From positions 1-64,000 of the forward strand of contig NZ_SZQA01000029.1 of assembly GCF_005233835.1 (NCBI RefSeq): a DNA stretch of 64,000 nucleotides, written 5' to 3'. This document shows, in pieces, positions 25,252 to 34,721 of the stretch (position 1 is the first letter of the stretch; every line of letters starts with the position of its first letter). The notes below the pieces were generated by a model. The model was not told the origin of the DNA, made no database searches, and saw only the letters and a list, made by a program, of their open reading frames with translations. The stretch is from Herbidospora galbida. GTDB lineage: Bacteria > Actinomycetota > Actinomycetes > Streptosporangiales > Streptosporangiaceae. The position numbers and the translations under genes were made by a program.

Positions 25252-26649
25252 TCAGAGCGGCAGCCGCAGGACGCGTTCGCCTTCGTGGTCGACCCCGGTG
25301 TCCTGGAAGCCGAGCCGCAGGTAGAACCCCATCGGGGAGCCGACCTCTCCGGGGTGGACGCTGGTGAGCAGCTCCGTGGCGCCGGGCCGGGTGGCCAGAT
25401 AGTCGCCCAGCGCGGCCAGGGCGGCCCGGCCGTAGCCGCGCCGCTGGTGCCGGGCGTCGACGAGCAGGCGCCACAGGAAGTAGGGCCCGAGCAGCGTCGG
25501 GTCGCCCGGCGGGACGTCGTCGCTGATCATGATGAAGCCGACCGGCGTCTCGTCGGCGTAGATCGCCCAGTAGCGCGGCATCGCCTCCGGGTAGCGCTCG
25601 GCGTCGGCGAAGGAGTCGGCGACGCTCGCCACGTACTCCTCCTGCTCGGGGGAGACCCGCAGGGCCGTCACCTCGTCGCGATTGTCGTCGGTGACGGGAC
25701 GAAGCGTGACATCGGCCATGGGCCGGATTGTGCCACGGCGGGGACCGCGCGTCAGGGTGGTGAGATAGGCGTCCAGCCGCCGCTCCACGACCCGCGTCGT
25801 CAACTCGGCCCTGCCCGCCTCCCGCCACGGCCGCGACACCAGCGCGACCTCTTCCGAGCAGGCCAGCGCGTCGCGCACCAGCCAGTACAGCCGCTCGTCC
25901 GCGCTGGGGGCCGGCACGCCGCCGGCCTCCTCATAGGCCTCCGCGAACCGCGCACCCCACGCCGGCCCGTGCAGGAGCGCGAGATTGGTGGCGCAGTGCG
26001 CCACGTCGAGATCGGCCGGCCCCCAGGAGGCGGCCGCCCAGTCGACGACGCCGGTGATCCGGCCACCCGTGAACAGGACGTTGCCGGGCTGGAAGTCCCG
26101 GTGCACGACCCGCCCTTCGTAGGGCGGCGCGGGCCCGCGGATCACGTCGATCGCCGCCGCCCATGCCGCTGCGTCGGCGCCATCGGGAATGACGACGGTG
26201 TCGGCGGTCGTCAGCGCCACATACGTGCGCGGCCGCTCGGCGGGCCGCAACGCGTGGATCGCCACCAGCTGACGGGCCAGCAGCGGGACGCGCGCCGCCG
26301 CCCCCTCGTCGTCGAGGACCGTCCGGCCCGCCAGGTGCGTCATCAGGAGCGAGGGATACTCGCAGTGCGCGGCGGTCGCGTCGACCGCGACCAGTTCGGG
26401 AGCCGGGATGCCGGTCCCCGCGCAGAGGGCCAGGGCGTGGGCCTCCCGGTTCAGCCACTCCTCGGCGCGCTCGACACCGACGAAGGTCCGCAGCACCAGG
26501 TGACGAGTGCCTCCGCGCGGCGTGGCGACGGTCAGCCTCCGCATGTCGGCGGTGATGCCCCCGTGCAGCGACGCGGTCGCGACGATCCGTTCGCCGACCT
26601 CCAGGTGCCGGGTCACCCAGGCCAGCGTCGACGGTCGGAGGGCGGTCAC
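25252..26649 (-). CDS. Fusion of an APH-type phosphotransferase and a GNAT acetyltransferase
   Basis: One 465-residue frame. Residues 1 to about 300 form an aminoglycoside phosphotransferase-like kinase with the catalytic loop V-V-H-R-D-F-Q-P-G-N and the metal-binding V-V-D-W-A-A-A-S-W-G-P. From about 312 (M-A-D-V-T-L-R-P-V-T) a complete GNAT follows, with Q-R-R-G-Y-G-R-A-A-L as acetyl-CoA motif and a late Y-L-R-L-G-F-Q. The order is the reverse of the AAC(6')-APH(2'') resistance fusion. The internal Met and a P-R-R-G linker suggest recent joining of two genes. Substrates are unknown; resistance is only one possibility. Confidence 0.8.
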   Translation of the reverse strand: MTALRPSTLAWVTRHLEVGERIVATASLHGGITADMRRLTVATPRGGTRHLVLRTFVGVERAEEWLNREAHALALCAGTGIPAPELVAVDATAAHCEYPSLLMTHLAGRTVLDDEGAAARVPLLARQLVAIHALRPAERPRTYVALTTADTVVIPDGADAAAWAAAIDVIRGPAPPYEGRVVHRDFQPGNVLFTGGRITGVVDWAAASWGPADLDVAHCATNLALLHGPAWGARFAEAYEEAGGVPAPSADERLYWLVRDALACSEEVALVSRPWREAGRAELTTRVVERRLDAYLTTLTRGPRRGTIRPMADVTLRPVTDDNRDEVTALRVSPEQEEYVASVADSFADAERYPEAMPRYWAIYADETPVGFIMISDDVPPGDPTLLGPYFLWRLLVDARHQRRGYGRAALAALGDYLATRPGATELLTSVHPGEVGSPMGFYLRLGFQDTGVDHEGERVLRLPL

Positions 26650-26711
26650 CCGGCCACCCCATCACCCCGATGCCGGGCCGCGCGAGCGTGGTGGACCACT
26701 AACGTGATCAC

Positions 26712-26933
26712 ATGGGACGTGTCCTCGTAGCGTTAGGCCTGCTGTGCGGCTTCGTCGTCGTGGTGGTCGCGCAGCCGGCCGGGCTGGTCCTGGGGCTGCG
26801 CGGGCTGCCGCCGGTCGCGTCCTCGCCGGATTACGCCCTGATCATCCTGCTCCTCCTCGGCTTCACGGCTCCCTGGTCGCCGCTGTGGTCGTCGGCTGGA
26901 GATCGTGGCACGCGGAGTTCGGTAGCCGTGTGA
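26712..26933 (+). CDS. Small membrane protein, perhaps frameshifted
   Basis: A 73-residue frame with two hydrophobic stretches (residues 4-27 and 41-52). After about residue 52 the +1-shifted frame reads more like a membrane protein (G-S-L-V-A-A-V-V-V-G-W) and ends near 26933. A one-base change may therefore have altered the C-terminus. It lies between two larger genes with no family match. It might be a real two-helix protein of about 70 residues or a decayed one. Confidence 0.35.
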   Translation: MGRVLVALGLLCGFVVVVVAQPAGLVLGLRGLPPVASSPDYALIILLLLGFTAPWSPLWSSAGDRGTRSSVAV

Positions 26934-26949
26934 ATCGAGGTTTGTCGAC

Positions 26950-28470
26950 ATGACCGATGTGATCATCGTGGGTGCGGGACCGACCGGTCTGATGCTGGCC
27001 GCCGAACTGCGGCTGGCCGGGGTGCGGCCGGTGGTGCTGGAGCGGCGGCCGGAGCGGCGGGACGTGCCCAAGGCCAGTGGTCTCGGCGGGCAGATCCTGG
27101 AACTGCTGCGCTACCGAGGGCTGCTGGAGCGCTTCCGGGCGGCCTGCACCGGCCCCATGCCCGCGCCGATCTTCCCCTTCGGCGGCGTGCACCTCGACTT
27201 CACCCGGCTGGCGGACCCGCCGCTGCACGCCCTGCCGCTCGCCCAGTCACGTTTGGAGCGGCTGCTCGACGAACGCGCCCGCGAACTCGGCGTCGACCTC
27301 CGCCTCGGTCACGAGGTCACCGGCGTCAGCCAGGACGACGACGCCGTGACCCTGGGCGTGCGCGGCCCGGACGGGCCGTATCGGCTGACCGCCCGCTACC
27401 TCGTGGGGTGCGACGGCGCCCGCAGCCGGGTCAGAGAGCAGGCCGGCATCCCGTTCCCGGGCGTGACCTATCCGGAGGTCAACCGGCTCGGCCAGGTCAC
27501 CCTCGCCCCGCCGGTGAGCGTGCTCGACGGCGGCGATCTCGACGTGCCGGGCTTCGGCGTGATCAAGGCGGGTTTCACCCGGACGGACCGGGGCCTCTTC
27601 GGCTTGGGGGTCTCTCCCGGCTCCGACCTCGTCTCGCTCTACACGATCGAGGACGAGAGCACCGAATACGACGACGACGTGCCGATGACCCCCGACGAGC
27701 TGCAGGGCAGCGTCCACCGCGTGCTGGGCGTACGGCTGCCCGTGGCCGAGGCCGGACGGCTGTCTCGGTTCACCTTCAAGAGCAGGCAGGCCGAGCGTTA
27801 CCGGCACGGACGGATCCTGCTGGCCGGGGACGCGGCGCACCTGTTCCCCGCCACCGGGGTGGCGCTCAACGCGGGCATGCTCGACGCGGTCAACCTGGCC
27901 TGGAAGCTGGCCGCCGACGTCCGGGGCCACGCCCCGGACGGCCTGCTGGACACCTACCATCGCGAACGCCACCTCGCCGGCGCCCGCACCCTGCTGCACA
28001 CCCGCGCCCAGGTGGCGCTGCGGCGCGGGCACGACCCCGCAGCCGACGCGCTCCGGGAGGTCTTCCAGGAGCTGCTCGCCGACGAGCAGCCGCTGCGGCG
28101 CATGGGCGCCCTCGTCGCCGGCGCCGACCTCCGCCATCCGACGCCCGGCTGCGACCATCCGCTGGCCGGGACCTTCGCCCCCGACCTCACCCTGCACACC
28201 GATCACGGCGTCACCGGCGTCGCCGAACTCATGCGCGCCGCCCGGCCCGTGTTCCTCGACCTGGCCGACCGGGCCGACCTCCGTGAGGCCGTTCGGGGGT
28301 GGCGCGACCGCGTCGACGTCCACACCGCCAAGACCGACGGCCGCCCGGCCGACGCCCTGCTCGTCCGCCCGGACGGCCACATCGCCTGGGCCGCCTCCAT
28401 CGGCGAACCCGCCGGCACCGCCCTGCGGGACGCGCTCACCCGCTGGTTCGGAGCGGGATCTTTGTCCTGA
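26950..28470 (+). CDS. FAD-dependent aromatic monooxygenase (PheA/TfdB class)
   Basis: A 506-residue flavin hydroxylase. The N-terminal G-A-G-P-T-G-L-M-L-A (residues 8-17) binds the FAD ADP moiety, D-G-A-R-S-R-V-R near 157 is the D-G motif, and L-L-A-G-D-A-A-H-L-F-P-A-T-G near 294 binds the FAD ribityl/phosphate. A C-terminal thioredoxin-like part follows. Such class A enzymes hydroxylate phenolic or polyketide rings, or inactivate antibiotics such as tetracycline or rifampicin. No cluster surrounds it, so the substrate is unknown. Confidence 0.88.
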   Translation: MTDVIIVGAGPTGLMLAAELRLAGVRPVVLERRPERRDVPKASGLGGQILELLRYRGLLERFRAACTGPMPAPIFPFGGVHLDFTRLADPPLHALPLAQSRLERLLDERARELGVDLRLGHEVTGVSQDDDAVTLGVRGPDGPYRLTARYLVGCDGARSRVREQAGIPFPGVTYPEVNRLGQVTLAPPVSVLDGGDLDVPGFGVIKAGFTRTDRGLFGLGVSPGSDLVSLYTIEDESTEYDDDVPMTPDELQGSVHRVLGVRLPVAEAGRLSRFTFKSRQAERYRHGRILLAGDAAHLFPATGVALNAGMLDAVNLAWKLAADVRGHAPDGLLDTYHRERHLAGARTLLHTRAQVALRRGHDPAADALREVFQELLADEQPLRRMGALVAGADLRHPTPGCDHPLAGTFAPDLTLHTDHGVTGVAELMRAARPVFLDLADRADLREAVRGWRDRVDVHTAKTDGRPADALLVRPDGHIAWAASIGEPAGTALRDALTRWFGAGSLS

Positions 28471-28612
28471 TGGCGTCGCTATGGGGTGGCCGGGAAAACA
28501 CGGCGCGTTCCGGGATGCGTACCCGACGCGATTGGGATCGGCGACTGACTTCGGGCTGGGTAGCCTCGAAGACGGGGTTCAGGCTCCCGTCAATGCGGAG
28601 GGTTCTTTTGCC

Positions 28613-29065
28613 ATGTCCGATCCTTGGGACATCAGACGCCAATTGAGTGACGCGATCAACGAGCACGACATGCACCGGCTGCTCGGGATCTACAGCCCCG
28701 ACGCCGTTCTCGTCGCTCCGGCGGGCATCGCGGAAGGGCGTGAGGAGATCTCCTGGTTCTACGAGCAGGCCTTCACCGCCTTTCCCGACTATCGCCAGAC
28801 GGCGTGGCTGGACATGCCCGGCGATGACCCGATGGTGCGGGAATGGGTGTTCACGGGCACCCATCTCGGGCGCATGCTGCTGCCCGACGGGCGTGAGGTG
28901 GAGCCGACCGGCCGGCACGTCACCGTCCGGGCCGCGTGCATGACCTATGTGGTCGACGACCTGGTCGTCACGCACCGGGACTATTACGACCAGCTGGAGC
29001 TGTACAGCCAGCTCGGCTTCGGCCTGGCCGAGCTGCCGCACGCCGCCGGCCGCGCCCGCTACTAG
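28613..29065 (+). CDS. SnoaL/NTF2-like ester-cyclase-family protein
   Basis: A 150-residue protein with the cone-shaped NTF2-like fold signature: an N-terminal helix pair, Y-S-P-D-A-V-L-V-A-P then E-I-S-W-F-Y-E, and the closing sheet with F-T-G-T-H-L-G. This is the SnoaL-like polyketide cyclase family, many of whose members are not cyclases. The ATG at 28613 is chosen over upstream readings because the preceding 140 bases lack coding bias. It follows the monooxygenase by about 140 bases and may be independently expressed. Confidence 0.75.
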   Translation: MSDPWDIRRQLSDAINEHDMHRLLGIYSPDAVLVAPAGIAEGREEISWFYEQAFTAFPDYRQTAWLDMPGDDPMVREWVFTGTHLGRMLLPDGREVEPTGRHVTVRAACMTYVVDDLVVTHRDYYDQLELYSQLGFGLAELPHAAGRARY

Positions 29066-30081
29066 CTCCGGACGGGCCGGCTGGGCGGTTCGGCCGGCAC
29101 GGGATCGCGGCGGTTGGCGATGACGCTGGTGACCGTGACGAGGGCCAGGATCGCCACGATGACCCCCAGCGAGAGCACGGTGGGGATCTCCGGCACCCAC
29201 GCCCAGACCTCGTGGGCCCAGTGCAGGATGAGCTTGATCCCGATGAACGCCAGGATCGCGCCGAGGCCGTGGTTGAGGTGGCGCAGTTTCGTCAGGACGT
29301 CCATGAGCACGAAGTAGAGCGCCCGCAGGCCCAGCAGGGCGAAGGCGTTGGTGGCGAAGACCAGGAACGGGTCCTGGGTCACGCCGTAGACGGCGGGCAC
29401 CGAGTCGACGGCGAAGACGATGTCGGTGGCGAAGACCGCCACCACCGCCAGCGCCAGCGGCGTCAGGGCGCGGCGGCCGCCCTCGCGGACCACCAGGTGG
29501 GAGCCTCGGTAGTCGTCGGTGACGGGCATGAGGCGCCGCAGCAGCCGGACGGTGCGCATGGAGGAGATGTCGACCTGCTGGGCGTGCCCGCTCATGGCGT
29601 CCTTGACGATCTTCCCGGCGGCGGCGATCAGGATCGCGCCGAACAGCAGGAACGCCCACGTGCCCTGCTGCAGGACGGCCGCGCCGAGCGCGATGAAGAC
29701 CGCCCGCAGCGCGAGCGCCCCGATGATGCCCAGCAGCAGCACCCGCTGGGCCAGCGCGTCGGGCACCGCGAAGGACGACAGCAGCAGCATGAACACGAAC
29801 AGGTTGTCGACCGAGAGCGACTTCTCCACCATGTAGCCGGTGTAGAACTCCACCGCCACGCCCGATCCGTGGGACCACCACACGTACAGGCCGAAGATCA
29901 GCGGCAGGGCCAGGTAGAAGACCGACCAGCCCACGGCCTCGCGCATCCGCACGTGGTGCGGGCGCCGGGTCAGGAAGAAGTCGACGGTCAGCAGCAGAGC
30001 CAGTGCGGCCAGGGTGATCGCCCACAGGCCCGGTGTGCCGATCGTCTCGAGATCGGCCGCCGACGGGGTGGTCTGGGGCAT
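29062..30081 (-). CDS. TerC family membrane protein (probable manganese/metal exporter)
   Basis: A 339-residue protein with about nine helices. Signatures are G-Y-M-V-E-K-S-L-S-V-D-N-L-F-V-F near residue 73 and A-T-D-I-V-F-A-V-D-S-V-P-A-V-Y-G near 208, each carrying the acidic and Asn residues thought to bind metal. The ATG at 30081 follows AGGAGGG by six bases. TerC/Alx relatives export Mn2+ and are linked with tellurite resistance. An upstream GTG or in-frame leader codons (from 30120) could extend it. Confidence 0.9.
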   Translation of the reverse strand: MPQTTPSAADLETIGTPGLWAITLAALALLLTVDFFLTRRPHHVRMREAVGWSVFYLALPLIFGLYVWWSHGSGVAVEFYTGYMVEKSLSVDNLFVFMLLLSSFAVPDALAQRVLLLGIIGALALRAVFIALGAAVLQQGTWAFLLFGAILIAAAGKIVKDAMSGHAQQVDISSMRTVRLLRRLMPVTDDYRGSHLVVREGGRRALTPLALAVVAVFATDIVFAVDSVPAVYGVTQDPFLVFATNAFALLGLRALYFVLMDVLTKLRHLNHGLGAILAFIGIKLILHWAHEVWAWVPEIPTVLSLGVIVAILALVTVTSVIANRRDPVPAEPPSRPVRS

Positions 30082-30225
30082 GGAACCCTCCTCGAACGCG
30101 CTGTTCGAGGTCTCCTTCACCCGCCGTCGTCATCGCGCGGGCGGCCATCCGGGAACGTTCGGTCCACGTCCGTACTGACCGGATCGGCGCTTGGGAAGTA
30201 CTCCCCCCGTCGTCTCAGGCTAGGG
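30082..30225 (-). promoter_or_regulatory. Candidate structured 5' leader of terC (possible Mn-sensing RNA)
   Basis: On the minus strand, GGGGGAGTACTTCCC (around 30193-30207) and a later CCGGTCAGTACGG resemble yybP-ykoY manganese riboswitch elements (GGGGAGTA and GTCA boxes). Nearer the gene, CCTCGAAC (30103-30110 on the minus strand) pairs perfectly with GTTCGAGG (30090-30097), and this hairpin covers part of the terC ribosome site AGGAGGG. Translation control is likely; the riboswitch identity is a hypothesis. Confidence 0.4.
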
Positions 30226-30300
30226 GGCCCGTGGGGGTGATTCCAGGCATTTGACCAGGTCTGTGCCCTGGATGAATAGTGAAATGAAGGAGGGATCCTC

Positions 30301-30660
30301 ATGTCGGACACCCTGATCCTCGAGGTCCTGCTGGGCCTCCTGGTGGTGATCTGCGCGGTCATCACCAACGCCGCCCTGTGGCCGACCCCGCCGCGATCAC
30401 ACGCCGCTCTTCACCACCGGGCCGTCCGCACCGAGCCGCCGTCCGGAGGACGAGTTCAGGTAGAGGACGTCGGCGATCACGGCCCACACCGCGGTCGCGA
30501 TCAGCAGGGTGAGCCAGGCGGGCAGCGTCACCGCCAGGCCCCACACGCATCCGGCGAATCCGATCAGGCCCGCCGCGCCGAGGATCGCGCGCTTGGCGTC
30601 CTGTGCGCGCCGCTCCCTGGCCTCGATCCGCGTCAGCGTGGCCGCCAGCACGGCCGGTAA
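30301..30660 (+). CDS. Doubtful small membrane protein frame
   Basis: GGAGGG just before ATG 30301 and a hydrophobic N-terminus (about residues 5-27) look like a genuine small membrane protein. After about residue 35 the frame runs antisense through the better supported 30849-30397 gene and loses coding character. Either a short protein with a lost stop codon or no gene at all. Confidence 0.25.
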   Translation: MSDTLILEVLLGLLVVICAVITNAALWPTPPRSHAALHHRAVRTEPPSGGRVQVEDVGDHGPHRGRDQQGEPGGQRHRQAPHASGESDQARRAEDRALGVLCAPLPGLDPRQRGRQHGR

Positions 30661-30849
30661 GGCCAGGGAGAGCCCGCCCAGCACGGGACCCCACCGGTTG
30701 CCGACCAGGCCCGCGACCACGAAGATCGCCGCGCCGACGGCGAAGCGGCCCGCGAGGCCCCGCACCGACGGACGCAGGCGCATGCCCTCCTGACGGCGGA
30801 GGCGGCCACGGTCCAGCCTGAGGCGGCGAATCGCCCGGACCTCGTCCAC
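30397..30849 (-). CDS. Small integral membrane protein
   Basis: A 150-residue protein from GTG 30849, six bases after GGAGG. A basic N-terminal segment (rich in Arg) is followed by four probable helices with G-W-G-like turns (near residues 35, 60, 100 and 118). No family is recognised. It is divergent from the phosphate transporter gene at 31001 and could be expressed independently. Confidence 0.6.
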   Translation of the reverse strand: MDEVRAIRRLRLDRGRLRRQEGMRLRPSVRGLAGRFAVGAAIFVVAGLVGNRWGPVLGGLSLALPAVLAATLTRIEARERRAQDAKRAILGAAGLIGFAGCVWGLAVTLPAWLTLLIATAVWAVIADVLYLNSSSGRRLGADGPVVKSGV

Positions 30850-31000
30850 AGGCGTCCTCCTGTCAGCGTGCGTCCGGCGCCACGGTGGGCCGGAAGGGGT
30901 CACTGCCCTTCTGGGGCCGGAATATCCGGCCTTCCCGCGACATTCCCCTGTGTGGCCGGGACGCGGGATTGGCGGCGCCGTCCCGGGTCAGGGGGCCGCC

Positions 31001-32137
31001 ATGGACGCGGACACCCTGCTGCTCGCGGTGGTCGTCGCCACCGCGCTGACCTTCGACTTCACCAACGGCTTCCACGACACGGCCAACGCCATGGCGACCT
31101 CCATCGCCACCGGGGCACTGAAGCCGAAAGCGGCCGTGGCGCTGTCGGCCATCCTGAACTTCGCGGGCGCCTTCCTGTCGCTGGAGGTGGCGGCCACGAT
31201 CGCGACCGGCATCGTCGAGACCGGCGCCATCACCCTCACCGTGGTGTTCGCGGGGCTCGTCGGCGGGCTCGCCTGGAACCTGGTGACCTGGTACTTCGGC
31301 ATCCCGTCGAGCTCGTCGCACGCGCTGATCGGGGGCGTGGTCGGGGCGACGCTGATCGCGGCGGGGATGTCGGCGGTCAAGGTCGGTGAGATCGTGGGCA
31401 AGGTGCTGCTGCCCGCCGTACTGGCCCCGCTGACCGCGATCGTGGTGGCGGCGCTGGGCACCTGGCTGGTCTACCGGGTCACCCGGTCGGCGCCGGAGCG
31501 CCTGCGCGAGCGCGGGTTCCGGTTCGGGCAGATCGGGTCGGCCTCGCTGGTGTCGCTGGCCCACGGGACGAACGACGCCCAGAAGACCATGGGCGTCATC
31601 ACCCTGGCCATGATCGCCTCCGGCGCGCTCACCGAGGACGCCGGGACCCCGCTGTGGGTGATCGTGTCGAGTGCTCTCGCGATCGCGCTCGGCACGTACA
31701 CGGGCGGCTGGCGGGTGATCCGGACCCTGGGCAAGGGCCTGACCGACATCGAGACGCCGCAGGGCTTCGCCGCCGAGAGCTCGTCGGCGGCGGTCATCTT
31801 CGCCTCGTCGCAGTTCGGCATCCCGCTGTCGACCACGCACGTGTGCACCGGCTCGGTCGTCGGCGCGGGCGTCGGCAAGCGGACGGCCCGGGTGCGCTGG
31901 GGCCTGGCGGGCCGGATGGCCCTGGCCTGGCTGGTGACCCTGCCCGCCGCCGGCGCCGTGGGCGCGCTGGCCTGGGCCGCCGCCGACCTCATCGGCGGCG
32001 CCGCGGGCGTCGGCGTGGTCTTCGCCGTGATGCTGCTGCTGTCGGGCCTGCTCTTGCTGGCCGCGCGGCGGCGTCCGGTGCACGCCGGCAACGTCAACGA
32101 CGAGTGGACGGGCGGCCTCGTGCCCGCCCGTCCCTGA
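31001..32137 (+). CDS. pit: PiT family inorganic phosphate transporter
   Basis: A 378-residue protein with about eight helices and the two PHO-4 repeats: F-D-F-T-N-G-F-H-D-T-A-N-A-M-A near residue 18 and L-A-H-G-T-N-D-A-Q-K-T-M-G near 188, each with the conserved Asp/Asn. PiT carriers take up phosphate with protons, often as neutral metal-phosphate complexes (Mg, Zn, Mn). The ATG at 31001 replaces a longer upstream frame without coding character. Confidence 0.92.
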   Translation: MDADTLLLAVVVATALTFDFTNGFHDTANAMATSIATGALKPKAAVALSAILNFAGAFLSLEVAATIATGIVETGAITLTVVFAGLVGGLAWNLVTWYFGIPSSSSHALIGGVVGATLIAAGMSAVKVGEIVGKVLLPAVLAPLTAIVVAALGTWLVYRVTRSAPERLRERGFRFGQIGSASLVSLAHGTNDAQKTMGVITLAMIASGALTEDAGTPLWVIVSSALAIALGTYTGGWRVIRTLGKGLTDIETPQGFAAESSSAAVIFASSQFGIPLSTTHVCTGSVVGAGVGKRTARVRWGLAGRMALAWLVTLPAAGAVGALAWAAADLIGGAAGVGVVFAVMLLLSGLLLLAARRRPVHAGNVNDEWTGGLVPARP

Positions 32138-32160
32138 CGTGGACGAGGCGCCCGGTCTGG

Positions 32161-33852
32161 TCAGGCCAGGACGCCGTCGTGCAGTTCGGCGAACAGGTCG
32201 GCGTTGTGGCTGTAGTCGACGGTCACGTCGATGATCGTCACGCCGGGCATGGTGAGCGTCTCGCGGCTCAGGGCGTGCCGGAGCTCGGTCTCGAACTCCT
32301 CCATCGTCGTGACCCTGATCCCGCGGGCGCCGAAGGCGCCGGCGTACTGGGCGACGTCGTAGTCGCCGAGCCGGATTCCGGAGGTCCGGCCGTACTTCAG
32401 CTTCTCCTGGAAGGCGACCATGTCGTAGGTGTTGTCGCGCAGGATCACGTGGGTCAGGCGCAGGCCCAGCCGGGTGGCCGTCTCGAGTTCCTGCGCGGTG
32501 AACAGGAACCCTCCGTCGCCGGAGATCGAGACGACCTGCGTGGCCGGGCGGAGCATGGCGGCGGCCATGGCCCAGGGCAGGGCCACCCCCAGCGTCTGCT
32601 GGCCGTTGGAGAACAGCAGGTGCCCCGGCTCGTAGCTGCGGAAGTGCCGGGCGGTGTAGATGTAGTTCGAGCCGACGTCGGCCACGACGGTCGCGTCGTC
32701 GTCCACCAGATCCCGGATCTTGAGGATGACGGCCGCCGGGTTCAGGCCGAGCTCGGTGGCCGGGGCGGCCTTCGCCTCCTCGTCGATCCGGGCCAGTTCC
32801 CCGCGCTGTTCGGCGATCGCGGCGTTGGCCTTCTCGCTCAGCCGCAGCCCGGCCAGCGGCCTGCCCATCTCGGTGAGGGTGGCGGCGATGTCGCCGCGCA
32901 GCTCGATCGCGGGCTGGTAGGCGTTGTCGATGTCGGCGTTCACCGAGTCGATGTGGACGATCGGACGGGACGGGTCGAGGTTCCACAGCCCCGGGTCGTA
33001 CTCGACCGCGTCGTAGCCGACCGTGACGAGCAGGTCGGCGTGCGCCATCAGGACGTCGCCCGGCTGGTTGCGGAACAGCCCGACCCGGCCGACGAAATGG
33101 TCTTCCAGCTTGCGCGAGACCACCCCGGCCGCCTGGAAGGTCTCCACCACCGGCAGGTCGGTGCCGGCGAGGAGCTCGCGCAGGGCGGCGCAGGCGTCGG
33201 GGGCGGCCGAGCGCAGACCGGCGAGGACGACCGGGCGCTCGGCGTCGCGGATCAACTCCACCGCGCGCCTGATCCGCTCACTGGGAGCCGGGCCGAGCGC
33301 GGGCACCGGGAGCGGCCCGCGGATCCGCTCGCCGGTCGGCGCGGCGGCGACGTCCATCGGCAGGATCACCGCGGCCGCGCCGCGCGGCTCGGTCATCGCG
33401 GCGCGCAGGGCGTTGGCGATCGCCTCGGTGACGTCGTCGGGGTCGTCGACCTCGCCGACGTACTTGGTGAAGGGCTTGAGGGCGGCGGAGGCGTCCATCG
33501 ACTGGTGGGTGCGCTTGAGGCGGTCGCGCCGGGCGACGGCGCCACAGAGCGCCAGCATCGGGAACTGCTCGGTGTTCGCGGTGATCAGGCCGGTCACCAG
33601 GTTGGTCGTCCCGGGCCCCGAGGTGACCAGGGCGCAGCCCGGCACCCCGGTCAGCCGGCCCACGGCCGCCGCCATGAAGGCGGCGTTCTGCTCGTGGCGG
33701 CAGACCACGAGCTGCGGGCCGCCGTCGACGAGGGCGTCGTACAGCTCGTCGATCTTCGCTCCCGGGACACCGAAGACGTAGCGCACGCCGAACGCCGCCA
33801 GCGTCTCCACCGCGCGCTGGGCCGAACGCGCCGATCCGTGGTCGTGGCTCAT
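32161..33852 (-). CDS. alsS: Acetolactate synthase, catabolic type
   Basis: A 563-residue ThDP enzyme: F-G-V-P-G near residue 27, catalytic Glu in C-R-H-E-Q-N near 52, and the ThDP/Mg motif [15 protein letters not shown] near 446. It condenses two pyruvates to 2-acetolactate. The 1-base gap to the upstream acetolactate decarboxylase gene and the absence of a regulatory subunit gene show the catabolic acetoin type rather than the branched-chain amino-acid enzyme. Confidence 0.9.
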   Translation of the reverse strand: MSHDHGSARSAQRAVETLAAFGVRYVFGVPGAKIDELYDALVDGGPQLVVCRHEQNAAFMAAAVGRLTGVPGCALVTSGPGTTNLVTGLITANTEQFPMLALCGAVARRDRLKRTHQSMDASAALKPFTKYVGEVDDPDDVTEAIANALRAAMTEPRGAAAVILPMDVAAAPTGERIRGPLPVPALGPAPSERIRRAVELIRDAERPVVLAGLRSAAPDACAALRELLAGTDLPVVETFQAAGVVSRKLEDHFVGRVGLFRNQPGDVLMAHADLLVTVGYDAVEYDPGLWNLDPSRPIVHIDSVNADIDNAYQPAIELRGDIAATLTEMGRPLAGLRLSEKANAAIAEQRGELARIDEEAKAAPATELGLNPAAVILKIRDLVDDDATVVADVGSNYIYTARHFRSYEPGHLLFSNGQQTLGVALPWAMAAAMLRPATQVVSISGDGGFLFTAQELETATRLGLRLTHVILRDNTYDMVAFQEKLKYGRTSGIRLGDYDVAQYAGAFGARGIRVTTMEEFETELRHALSRETLTMPGVTIIDVTVDYSHNADLFAELHDGVLA

Positions 33853-33853
33853 G

Positions 33854-34651
33854 TCAGCCGCCTTCCGTCTGGCGGATCTGGGCGGCGAGGTCGCCGCTGG
33901 TCAGGTTCGCGTCGAGGAACTGCCGGGTCCGGGGAAGGCTGAGATGGATCTCCGACCGGGCGCTGAGCTCGATCGTGCCCCGCTCCAGCCGGAAATCGAG
34001 CGCGTGCCCGCCGCGCCGCCCGCTCTCGTCGAGGAAGTGCAGGTGGTAGCCGGCCACCGAGATGCCCTGCTCGAAGTCGGGCGTGCGATAACCGGCCAGG
34101 GTTCCCGTGACGTCGGTGAACGTGGTCTCCCGCTGCCCCTTCGTCGCCTCGGTCAGCGGCGGGAACGGCGGCGACTGCTCCATGACCGTCCGCGTGCGCA
34201 CCTCGCCGAAGGTCCCGGTGACGCGGATGGCGTAGATCATGTTGGCGCTGCCGGCCGAGGCGTCGATGAGGCTCGTCACGGCGGCGTGATCGCCGGCCGA
34301 CGTGACCGGGATGGTCGTGTCGGCCCTGAAGCGGGTGACCACCGCGAACGGGGTCTTCTCGTCGTCGCCCGCGACGTGGGCGCTGCCGTCGGCGCGCAGG
34401 TGGTGGCAGACCCCGTCCAGGATCAGCATCTCCCCGTCGAGCCGGTTGAAGGTCCCGAGGCCGAAGTCCCCGTGTCTCAGCAGCTCACCGATGGTCACGT
34501 CGCCCTCGTAGACCCCTTCGAGGAGCGCGCTCATGGTCGAGGTCTGGTAGATCTCCCGTGATCGCCGGGCGTCGCCCGACCCGCCGGCGTGCGCGAGCAG
34601 GTTCCGTACCCACCCGTGGAACCCCTGGTGTGTGGCTTTGGACGCGCCCAT
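33854..34651 (-). CDS. alsD: Acetolactate decarboxylase
   Basis: A 265-residue protein with [17 protein letters not shown] near residue 38, G-D-F-G-L-G-T-F-N-x-L-D-G-E near 62, and the zinc-site region G-Y-H-L-H-F-L near 203 with a later G-G-H. It turns 2-acetolactate into acetoin, and with the synthase 1 base downstream forms the acetoin pathway from pyruvate (pH and overflow control). The first ~25 residues are unusual and the true start may be slightly internal. Confidence 0.92.
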   Translation of the reverse strand: MGASKATHQGFHGWVRNLLAHAGGSGDARRSREIYQTSTMSALLEGVYEGDVTIGELLRHGDFGLGTFNRLDGEMLILDGVCHHLRADGSAHVAGDDEKTPFAVVTRFRADTTIPVTSAGDHAAVTSLIDASAGSANMIYAIRVTGTFGEVRTRTVMEQSPPFPPLTEATKGQRETTFTDVTGTLAGYRTPDFEQGISVAGYHLHFLDESGRRGGHALDFRLERGTIELSARSEIHLSLPRTRQFLDANLTSGDLAAQIRQTEGG

Positions 34652-34721
34652 GCCGAGCCCCCGCTCTCCGGCCGTGATCCAGTTACCACCACCAAAGATA
34701 ACAAAACGGTCTCGAAACGAT

